Assembly (NCBI RefSeq): GCF_037975245.1
Contig: NC_092564.1
Span: forward strand, 1,379,984-1,443,983
DNA: 64,000 nucleotides
Direction: 5' to 3'
From: Apostichopus japonicus
Taxonomy: Eukaryota > Echinodermata > Holothuroidea > Aspidochirotida > Stichopodidae
Shown here: one piece after another, positions 26,236-35,978 of the stretch
Numbering within the stretch: the stretch's first letter is position 1
How the letters are laid out: the number at the start of each line of letters is the position of its first letter
The notes under the pieces: model-generated
The model's input: the letters and a program-made list of their open reading frames with translations, nothing else
What the model was told of the DNA's origin: nothing
Database searches by the model: none
Program-made: the position numbers and the translations under genes

Positions 26236-26405
26236 TTTAACTTCACTCACTCACTCACTCAGTCCCATGACTGTGAAGTCGTCGGGAGACATGACGGTTG
26301 AAGCTGACATCGTCCTCCATGTTGATCTGTTAGCAGCAGTGGCGAGCAGGTCTGGCATGTCCAAGCCGGTCCAGTCCTTCACGTTGTCGGACCAGTTTAA
26401 CTTCA
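26236..26405 (-). mobile_element. Extremely 5'-truncated non-LTR retrotransposon with target-site duplications
   Basis: The insert is 26246-26395 (150 bp), flanked by a perfect 10-bp direct repeat TTTAACTTCA at 26236-26245 and 26396-26405. On the minus strand it reads WSDNVKDWTGLDMPDLLATA, then NRSTWRTMSASTVMSPDDF, and stops at 26253-26251 inside a GTGAGTGAGTGAG tail. The DNxxxWTGL, then ATAxxRxxWR, pattern is the usual C-terminal end of reverse transcriptases of invertebrate LINEs. A simple-repeat 3' tail, loss of the 5' end and flanking duplications are the hallmarks of target-primed reverse transcription. Confidence 0.88.
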
Positions 26406-28355
26406 GAAAATGCAAAAAGCGGCTGGACTACTTAGCCTAGCATACCGTACTGACCAATACAAAACACAATCGGAAATCATTAGATTTTTGGTAACCTGAA
26501 ATACGGTGCACTACAATTGATTCAATGACAAACACTGTTATATTTCATCATTGCGATGTGTTGTTTTTTTTTTTAGAGAAGGGAGGAAAATTAATAACGA
26601 TATATATAAATACACCATGGACTGGGTTGCCATGTCATCACAGACTAAGGATAACAATTTCAAAAGTGACAATAAACAATAATATAGATTACCTGCACAT
26701 ATTTTCTTGATTTACTGCAGGCATATTCTGTCTGTAGTCATTCTTTAGACTTAATGATAACTTTAGTAACGGTACGTCATAGCCTCAAGGAAAAATACCA
26801 AATTTGACTGCTTAATTTATTCGCTGCCCTCGGGGCTCAGTGCAAGTCAAATGAAAATGTTAATCCATTGTGTTATTTAACTGTAGTAACTCGACCGAAA
26901 TAAAATGTTCTTTTAAAGTCATAAAATCAACAGAGAGTACCCTATAGGGGACATTCACCACACTTTGTCTTGGACAAATTTTGTAAATTCAACGTAAAAC
27001 AGATTAATTTGAGATTTTAAAAAATCGTTTTCGTATTGAGATTTGTGTTACATCTGAGGAACTGACGTAATGGTTTGTGTGTTAGACTACGCAGTCCAGT
27101 CACTTAAACTTATCGAAACTTAAAGTACGTACAGAAAAGAAAAACCGGTCTAGACTGATAACCGAGTTTTTTTTTTGAACAGCCTATATCATATTAAAAT
27201 TAATTTGGTGAATGATTTAGCTACCCGTTAAGAGATATCATTCGTTACACATGTTGTTTTGACACTGTTAGAACGAGTTGTTCATGCAGGGACGGCTGCA
27301 GACAACTCATCTATTCCAATTAAATGCTTTCATGATTCTCCTAAGTTCACTATCGCGAAAGGTTTCATATGAAGAGATGTAGTTCCAACTCTGAGCCATA
27401 TCAGTGCGCTAAAAGTCAAACCAATGTTGAGGTCATAGATAACCATTATTTAGAAGAAAAATTTAAAAAATGACTTTTCCAGAATGTCTTCACCAGAAAG
27501 TCACATAAACTTTGTCATGCTTTATTTATAGAGCAGCCGCAGACTCGTTGCATGATAAGTGAAATGCTTGATAAATTGTTTGGTGGAGTAAGAAGATTCG
27601 TAAGCGCAAGGTACGCAACTATGTAGTGGGGTCAGAGGTCGTGCACGTAACACTCGGTTAGGAGCACACTGCCACACAGCGAAAGCTTAAATGTATTTTC
27701 AACAGCTTGGCGAATTTGCAACCCACCCAACCTGAAATGATAATGATGTCACTTTTAAACGATTACACATCGAGAATACGTAGTGTCGTCATGGATACAG
27801 GAGCCGGGATACAGACCACTCTGTATTAATTTCCCTGGTTTTTATAAGTCATAAATACAGTCAAGTGTGTCTATTGTGATAATAAGTGGTAAAGACGAGT
27901 TTCCATTATACATGCTCAATAACGGTATGACGTTGAACATGGGCGTGGGAACTAATGAAATGGCTTGTTTTCCGGGTATTTCAACTATGGGTTTATAATC
28001 GTAACGATTGTGGAAAGTTCCTCCTGTGACGTCAAACTGCCATTGTAACGTATATGGAGTATCATTTCAGTTTCGCCAATATCAATCACGTTGAACAATA
28101 AATACACAAGTCTATTAATAACTAGTCATCAAAACCAGATTGTTGTAGTAAACGAGAGTAAGGCATATAGGCATTGTTGTTAGACCAATATATAAGTATG
28201 TAACAAGGGAAGCCTAACATCTATACCATCGATGAAATTGTATCAAGTATCTGAACATGCCTGGAGAGAGGATGGGATCAGGATGATACAGAACCAGGAA
28301 AAATAAGGGGGCCCGGGTGGGGGGGGGGGCAGGGGAGAATAGTGTATTCTCAGTG
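26406..28355. other. No gene recognised
   Basis: AT-rich sequence, a poly-G run at 28316-28330 and a CRE at 28027; probably the 3' flank of gene X. Confidence 0.45.
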
Positions 28356-29941
28356 TCATAATACGATACTTGAGGAGTTTATACAAGGAGTCCGGTGGCT
28401 GTCCCGAAGCTTAACCTTATGCTCCTTCCACAATGTTCGATAAAGTTTAGTCTTCATCCTACTCCCTCTCTTGGTTTTGTCTCTCCTCGCAAAAGAAAGG
28501 TTCACAATATATTCGTTCACTTGTTGTAACAAATTCCAAGGAGTGATCGAGATGTCAACTCAGCCTGTTACAATATAATAATTTGTATGTATCATGGATT
28601 AATCTAATATTGTTGTTACAATCACACGGGCCTTGAACTCATCAAATGTTCATTGTTTGAATTGTTTCCCAAATCTGATCAACAAGTCTGAAGTTGCTTG
28701 TAATCTGAAAGTCAGTAGTGAGCTTCCGGTTCCCACTCCACACAACCTTTACCTAGCTGCCATAATTTGCTGTTAAAGAAGAAAGTTTTCCTGACGTGTT
28801 TTTTTTCTGACGTCGTTTACTCATGTCCCGTAAGTTAAACTTTATTGGTCGTAAGGAATGTTTATGTACAAGAAGCGCACCGACTGTTTATTTATCCACA
28901 AGGTAAATGCTAACTGATCACTTGTTATATCGTGTCACGGTTAGGCCGATTTTATGTTCTTCTCTTTGACGTGCCCCTTGTTCAAGTTTTTCCTCTTTTT
29001 GCTGCCTTCTCTTGTATTGGTATATACAAGAAAACTGAAGGGTATTTCTAAAAATTGGGTCGGGTGACTGGCAGAAGCGGTCCACAACAATGATTAAACA
29101 AGGAGAAAGAAGACTAGCCTACAAAAGCTAGGGTTTGGTTGTATCTAGATGGACAGACACCATGCATTTTCTGCGGAACTGCAACGTTTCTGCTTTCCAG
29201 TTCGAAAGAACGTTTGGCATCCTGAACTAGACTATTAGTATACTTCTGTAACGATTTCTGACAATCAACAGATGAATCATACGGAAGATTGAGTACGCCC
29301 TCTCTCCATTCCGCCCACTCCGTACACCTACCAATGGACAGAAAATATGGTTCTCCAATTAGATTAACAACAATTGCCTGGTATTTGGATTCGTAAGTTT
29401 TATGAACGAGACGTAATTCCTCATCACCTAAAGGTCAAAGAGAGAGAGAGAAAACTGTTAGCAAACAGCTAATCTGTTGCAAAAATCCTGTGTAGGTAAA
29501 TATGTTATAAAATTTAATAGGGTTCATAAGATCCTGCTTGTAGAATCGAATCTCATAAAGTCAGTAAGAAAGTCAAATTTAAACACTTTTTAACTTTACA
29601 AATAACGGATTCCAGAATGCGCATTGTGTTAGATTTTCCAAGAGCCCAAACTTCTTCCTTGAAAAGTGGTAACGAAGTTGAACTGAGGTGATTATTAAAC
29701 ACGTAGCATATTTCTCCCAACTATTTCGCTCCATTTCAAACAATGGTCCCAAATCTGTTCAACTGCAAAATTCATGAACGCCAATTAATAGATGGCGCTA
29801 TTCTTATTTGTTGAAATGTTTAAATTTATCAAGAAATCAGTTATACCTAATTTCTAACGCGTCTGAATCGCCAAATACGTCATCTTGTTGAAGAACTAGT
29901 TTTGAATGCAATGGAAGTGTCATCAGGTAATCGACCAGAAG
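28356..29941 (-). CDS. Unrecognised gene X, 3' part (candidate exons a-d)
   Basis: Seen on the minus strand: exon a 29941-29847 (31 codons, starts LLVDYLMTLPLHSKLVLQQD; donor GTATAA); exon b 29762-29703 (EQIWDHCLKWSEIVGRNML; weak donor GTGTTT); exon c from 29427 (DEELRLVHKTYESKYQAIVV, then NLIGEPYFLSI), with a good donor GTAGGT after 29332; exon d 28558-28356 (DISITPWNLLQQVNEYIVNL, a basic stretch RRDKTKRGSRMKTKLYRTL, stop TGA at 28358-28356). Exons b, c and d join in phase 1 throughout. Exon c can also read on to a TAG at 29116-29114, adding about 72 codons (including TEWAEWREGVLNLPYDSS). Problem: exon a ends in phase 2 and joining it to b or c gives an immediate stop, so an exon is missing, a is spurious, or the gene is broken. 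No domain recognised; the C-terminus is strongly basic. Upstream exons were not found. Confidence 0.4.
29452..29505 (+). repeat. Fragment of the dispersed repeat also seen at 36765-36820
   Basis: AAACTGTTAGCAAAC followed by CCTGTGTA and GTAAATATGT matches AAACTGTTAGCAAAC, CCTGTGTAAGAGAATGTGT at 36767-36818, with indels. It lies just upstream of exon c of gene X, in its intron. Confidence 0.5.
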
Positions 29942-30190
29942 CTGAAACTTGCCAAAAAACCCAAAGCAAACCCTCGCCTCCCCCCAAATTAAAGTAATTT
30001 GAGAGCGAATTAAATTAATTGCGTTAAATCAGGGCCTAGCGTGCTCATTAAACGCTGCAAATTAACAGGGGTCGCCTTGACCAAAAGCTCCCTGAGTCTA
30101 CTAATACCTACGTCTGGTGAACAGTAAGGTTGATATACGTCTAAAAACTAATCTAATCACTCATCGCTATGCACTCGTTGCAAAGGTTAC

Positions 30191-31540
30191 CAGGGGCGTA
30201 TCCAGGATTTTCCAATAGGGGGGGGGGGGCGCCAGGCATGAATGATCGCCGTCCTGGGGGATGGGTCTAAGGGGAGGGGTGTACAATTTTTGCTTTCAAA
30301 GAAGGGCTGAAATGCAAAATGGTGTCATATGCATGGGCGGCGATCCGTACTTCCGAGTGGGGGGGGGGGGATATGACCTTGTTGACTATCTAAGCGTAGC
30401 GCCACCATGGGTTGGCGCGAAGCGTACAAGAAAATTTTGGGATTAACAAACCCTCTAGATGGCCGGAAACGGCACTTCCCGAGGTTTCCAAGCGGCATGT
30501 ACCCAACTTTAAAATTGGGATGTCATGTCCGAAATATCTCAAAATCAGGATCCAAAATACTTTTTTTTTTAAATTTCGGGTGTTATTTGGGGAAAATTGC
30601 CCCTGTCAATCTTGTTTCAGGCGCAACGTTAGAATGTTCGAGAGCTCTGTTATATTATTCGATGAAGAAAATGGCCTCATGCAGGCTATTATAGGCCTAT
30701 ACACATGCAATACACAATTACACATAGTTACATTCCTAGGTACCGATTGCTAGGGCATCCAGGTGAAACGTGTATTAAGCATTACCCTGGTTACATGAGA
30801 TTCTCAGCTGTTCGAGGGAACATGTACGTGTGTAGGCCTACTATAGGGCCTATATGAATACTATGAGGGTGCATATATGTACTATATCAATACCGTGGGC
30901 GCAATAATACATTTTGTTGTTATAGGGCCAATGAAGCCTACAGTCAACTATTTTTGCTTTATAAAGACGCTTTATTTGAAAAGATCGCACTGCGTTTATG
31001 GTAGGCGAGAAATGAAGCTAAAAAAGAGCCGTACATTAACGAAGATGCATAAATGTAGGCATGAAAATATTCTTCTCCCTGGCATTTGGTGGGGGGGGGG
31101 GATATGGTGCATTACATCCCCTCCACCCATTTTCATGGGGGGATATATCCCCCCTCCACCCAGGATCGCCGCCCATGGCCATATGTGATCCATTTTTCGA
31201 CCTTAATAATAAGCAACATTTCCAGTAAATATGGACACAAAATGCACAATTTAGTATGGCTGGCATGTCATTTAGTGTTTATAGTGATAATACAAACACA
31301 ATTACCATCTATGTTTCTAAAACTATTATGCCGCCTAACTTCGCCAGAACCTTTTTTTGGCAAACAAAAAATAAAGCATACGGGAGGGGGGGGGGGGGAT
31401 TGAGCGATCACCGACATCTCACATAAAGGTCGTCATCAATTTTTTTGTTTTTTTTTGTTTTTGCTAAACTTTTTTTTTTTTTGGTGACGGCCAATAGGGG
31501 GGGCGCGCGCCTGTTGCGCCCCCCCCTGGATACGCCCCTG
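30191..31540. mobile_element. Non-autonomous DNA transposon, ~1.35 kb, with nested inner inverted repeats
   Basis: Ends are inverted: CAGGGGCGTATCCAGG at 30191 and CCTGGATACGCCCCTG ending at 31540, followed inwards by poly-G/poly-C and CCAATAGGGGG. A direct repeat GTTAC abuts both ends (30186-30190 and 31541-31545), the likely target-site duplication. Inside is a second pair: ATGGGCGGCGATCC near 30335 and GGATCGCCGCCCAT near 31163-31176, each next to poly-G or poly-C, suggesting another element inserted in or sharing the first. No transposase frame was found; the short frames within are not convincing. Superfamily unassigned. Confidence 0.82.
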
Positions 31541-32640
31541 GTTACCGTAACGAATCCAGGGTCTAAGAAGGGTTGATATAGATATGTAGGGGGGGGCGGG
31601 GGTGATGATTGGGGTCGATTTTTTGTGTGAGGTTGAAAAGAGTGGGGACGAAGTGGATATGGAGCAGAGAGCGTGTCTGCTTTAAATTATTGTAAGGTTG
31701 CCACAATATGTCCGATAGCGTCGTTTGTGCAATGACCCTATTGGAGTCAGGAGCTTACATTCATAATTTTTCAAGGGAAGGGTTGAGGGGCAGAGCAAAT
31801 TCGAGGTCAGTAACTGGTCGAGCAGTGTTTTGAGAGTAAACTAAAAAAAAAGCGACAATTTGTTCAATAAAAGCAACTGAAAGCTGATATTGGCTGGTCC
31901 CTAGAGGCTGCAGCAGTCTAGAACAAAAAAGTTCATATCAGAAAGAAGACTATGGAATATACAGTATATCAGCACCCAAAGTTGCAGCAAGAATAAAGCA
32001 CAAAAATACATGAGAGAGAGAGGAATTCAAAATTGTCTGTTATTTTGAAACCACAATGAAGGTTCCACAGAGCAGCCAAAGTTTCAGCATTTCTTGATAT
32101 TGTTCTCACGTTAACATTGAAGCTGCAATATCTTGTTAGCCTTACATTATCCACATTTAGGAAATGAAGTAACGGAGGAACAGAAAGAACAATGTCTCTT
32201 TCTTCATTTCTGTTTTATTACTCTAACGTTCATGGGTTTATGGTCACGCAGAATTGGACTCCAATTTTGAGACCGACTTAACATCGACTTGTAATCCAAT
32301 AACCATGTTTTGTGTGTTCATTCACAAGTTAAAACAAAACATTTCAAGTTTGTTTGGAATCAGATTATTTTCTTGGACTGACTGATTTTGGTATTTTTTG
32401 CAGGTAATGAACGTGATAGAGATTTAGCAATGCAGCTCTATTCAAAGACATATTACAATCATTTTAGAATCAAGTTATCTTGGACTGAGGTTTTGATGAT
32501 GTAATGAGCTGCATCTTGAGGGATCTAATACCTGAAGCCTTCCTTTTTAAGATATCATGCTAACAAGGTCTTAAGAATCCCACTAATAAATAGTGACCAA
32601 ACAATTCAGAAGATATCCTATTTTCAAAGTCTGTTTAGAC
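31541..32640. other. No gene recognised
   Basis: A minus-strand frame at 31969-32154 (includes RNAETLAALWNLHCGFKIT) has a TTGCAG just upstream and could be an exon, but nothing connects it to a gene. G-rich low-complexity sequence at 31586-31610. Confidence 0.35.
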
Positions 32641-33045
32641 TTGACCTCTGGTGACCTCAAAAAAAAAGAATACTGAGTATTATACATCAACATGCAAAGT
32701 GTGAGATCTGCAAGAAATTCCCTTCTTAAGATGTTGAATTTAAAAATTTTCCCATTTTGACCTCTGATGACCTTAAATGATCTTGACATCTCAAATAAAA
32801 CTAGGCTTCTGCAACTTAATATGGGGCACAAGTGGTCTGAGTATGAATTTTGTGAGAGCTTTCCTTCTGGTGATCGCCTGTACACAAAGTTTTGCATTAA
32901 GGCCTCTGGTGACCTTTGACCTCCACCAAGAACTACACACATTTTACTCTCAAGGTATCAGCATACCCAGTATGATGTTGGTACAAGCTTCCCTTTTGAA
33001 AACGTTTTCCACAATTTGACCACTGGTGACCTTTGACCTCCACAA
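32641..33045 (+). repeat. Degenerate ~117-bp tandem repeat carrying DR1-type sites
   Basis: Four copies of a CCTCTGGTGACCT motif start near 32645, 32761, 32903 and 33020 (spacings about 116, 142, 117). Two contain a perfect TGACCTTTGACCT (32910-32922, 33027-33039), the reverse of AGGTCA-A-AGGTCA. The longest minus-strand frame across it repeats RSPE and is a by-product. Confidence 0.75.
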
Positions 33046-33469
33046 TATACTCAATATGATGTATCGAAGTATGATCTGTCAGAGCTTCCCCTCTGGAGAT
33101 ATCCTGTTTACAAGAAAGGTGTCAGAAATACAGACACACATGAGTCATAATCATTGCATGAGAATCGATTCTTCTGAGGGACCTGCAAGAAGACTTGTGA
33201 GTACAAGTGAAGACAACAATGTTGTAGGAAATGAGAAACCAAACCTTACACTCTTTTAATGACAAAAAAACTAACAAACAAAGCAAAACTGTCAATAAAA
33301 TTCAAATGTCTATCATTTATTTGTAAACAAAAAAAAGAAAAAAGAAATGCAATAACATACAGAATATTAACATACAGAACACATCTCTGTATGATAGGAG
33401 ACACAAACACAATCATCATTTCTTGGTAAATGCGATATACAGAACTGTCTTGCCATACTTACCCAAAAT

Positions 33470-33640
33470 CTTATTCCATTGGGAGATATCAGTGTAATGG
33501 GTTCGTCACACAGGACTTGATCAAGTCTAAATATAACATCACTGAGCCACAATGTGCTACAATGCTGCAACAACTTTTTGTGTATTTTAATTTATTACAA
33601 TGTAAATGTTCTGTAATGGAGATAGGTTTTGCAAATGTTG
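33470..33640 (-). repeat. Diverged dispersed repeat with remnant coding motif, copy 2
   Basis: Inverted relative to 25628-25815 and similar over about 170 bp. The minus-strand frame reads TLWLSDVIFRLDQVLCDE, then PITLISPNGIRFWVSMA. Both copies lie in sequence with no other gene signal. Confidence 0.55.
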
Positions 33641-34433
33641 ATCTGAAAGATTGAACTTAACATCACCTAATGATGGCACTGGCTTCACTTTCAAAATCTT
33701 ACCAAAGAAATATGAAAAGAAAAACAAGGAGAAAGTAAAAGGTTTCAGATCATATTGGAATTATATCATCACAGATTGTTTGCTCAAGCTTCCTTCTGAT
33801 TACAGCCTGTTGTTTCAACTAGGATATATCCCAAAAGAACAAGATTCTTCTTAGCTGTGTTGGGTGATTTGTTCTACACAAAGATCTCTGCCATGTAAGC
33901 CAAAGAAGATGCTTGAGTTTGAGTCCCATTTAACTACTTTCCATAAATCTGCATTTTTTCAACGTTTACCATAAAAAATGTCAAAATATCATACCAGGTA
34001 TTTTGTTAGTGTAATTGTCAGGCCCATTCAAACCTGGCATTAGTCGTGTATATGACAATGGCATACCCAAACATACAGGGATTATTGCTTTAAAAAAATA
34101 TATAACTGCATAATTTGAGAAATTAAACACAAGTTAATTCTGACAACCTGTTTTGTTAGTATAGCATGCAAGTGTACATAATTTCTAGGCTTTAATCACT
34201 AGAGTATAGTCAGTATTGCGAAGTTCGGCATACTGCGAGGTTCGGACACCCTAAGAAATACACGATTTCACCATGAAAAACTACAGGAAGAGCCAAATAT
34301 CACCAAAAAGTACCAAGCTACAGTTATTTTCTCTCCAAAATGACCCGTGTGCAAGAAATTACTTACATATTTGTCAACAAAATGACGAAGATCTATGAAG
34401 TCTGTTATAATTACTGAAAGAGCAACTGCGCCA

Positions 34434-35415
34434 CCAATTTTATCACCAGCGCCACACTGTGGGTTGCGTGTCCGAACTTCGCAATACTCTAGCAAAGAAA
34501 TACCAGTTCCACAATCACGAAGAATCTTCTTGGAAAACAACGTAAAAACAGTTTGCAGGAAAGAAAGTTTGGCCGTGTATCGTACTATAACACAATTCTC
34601 CCACCATATGAAGTATATTTTCTGGTGAATTATACCAGAAGATTTAGTTTTGGGGTGTTTTAAGTCTTAAGTGTCCGAACTTCGAAGTCACCATGCTACT
34701 ACTACCATCATCTACAGTATTAAACCTCACAAGTTTAATATCAGAGAATATCCTCTGTTGATGTGTTCCATTGTCTACAACCAAACCCTTTGAATTGATA
34801 TATCATTTTTGGGGTTGTTGTTAGATTTTGCAATCTTTTGTATCTTCTATGGAGAACAAATACATCTCCATGGAGAGGCTGATGTCATCATCAAGTTCGC
34901 CTTTTTATGTATACTTCCAGAAAATCCAATTTTATCACCAGCGCCACACTGTGGGTTGCGTGTCCGAACTTCGCAATACTCTAGCAAAGAAATACCAGTT
35001 CCACAATCACGAAGAATCTTCTTGGAAAACAACGTAAAAACAGTTTGCAGGAAAGAAAGTTTGGCCGTGTATCGTACTATAACACAATTCTCCCACCATA
35101 TGAAGTATATTTTCTGGTGAATTATACCAGAAGATTTATTTTTGGGGTGTTTTAAGTCTTAAGTGTCCGAACTTCGAAGTCACCATGCTACTACTACCAT
35201 CATCTACAGTATTAAACCTCACAAGTTTAATATCAGAGAATATCCTCTGTTGATGTGTTCCATTGTCTACAACCAAACCCTTTGAATTGATATATCATTT
35301 TTGGGGTTGTTGTTAGATTTTGCAATCTTTTGTATCTTCTATGGAGAACAAATACATCTCCATGGAGAGGCTGATGTCATCATCAAGTTCGCCTTTTTAT
35401 GTATACTTCCAGAAA
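34434..35415. repeat. Recent 492-bp tandem duplication
   Basis: Copy 1 34434-34925 and copy 2 34926 to about 35415, starting CCAATTTTATCACCAGCG and ending TATACTTCCAGAAA. Very few differences were found (for example AGTTTTGGGG versus ATTTTTGGGG), implying a young event or an assembly duplicate. Each copy contains GTGTCCGAACTTCG twice; inverted versions (GCGAAGTTCGG, GCGAGGTTCGG) lie at 34217-34245. Confidence 0.95.
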
Positions 35416-35978
35416 CACTCACCAAAACAGGTTAACCAGATTGAAACGTAACTTTGCACTCAGATTGTTATCATCTGACTGTCACATAAAAAATCAGTAA
35501 TGTTTTGATTAAATTCATATTTATAGAAACATGACCATTCTTAGTTGTCTTCCATGGGTTGTTGATGAATATTCTGTTACATCACACCTTTGCTAGGTAT
35601 TAAATGTTCTCTCTGTTACATCACACCTTTGCTAGACCTCCTTGAGGTTTAAAGAGCCTCCTTCGGCTTCCTTGGTCACTAGGCAACGAAACCACAAGTA
35701 AAATGCTCACTCATCCAGGAAGCACGACTGATGAAGGATACGTTTTCCTTACAAAGCAATCTTGTAAGAGATAACATTGATTGTCATAACATTCATTTCT
35801 AGGCATACCTGTAGAGTCATTCCTTTCTATTAGTTTATTGCTGTTGACAAAACTCAAATGTTCATCTCCTCTTGCCTTGGAGGACTTCTGCTTACTTCAT
35901 CTTACTTCCTGCAGTAACATATACCAGGGTCAATGTTTGCATAGGCTTGGCATGGTCTTCGTAGATTGGCTGCCAGAT

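Larger units (their letters stand above)
19473..28034. promoter_or_regulatory. Cluster of four perfect CRE palindromes (TGACGTCA)
   Basis: Sites at 19473-19480, 19785-19792, 24350-24357 and 28027-28034. TGACGTCA is the consensus bound by CREB/ATF bZIP dimers. No other perfect site was noticed in the window. Whether they act as regulatory elements is inference. Confidence 0.45.

Noticed and set aside
32583-32942. 119-codon minus-strand frame with RSPE repeats
   Set aside because: Explained by the ~117-bp tandem repeat carrying TGACCTCTGG.
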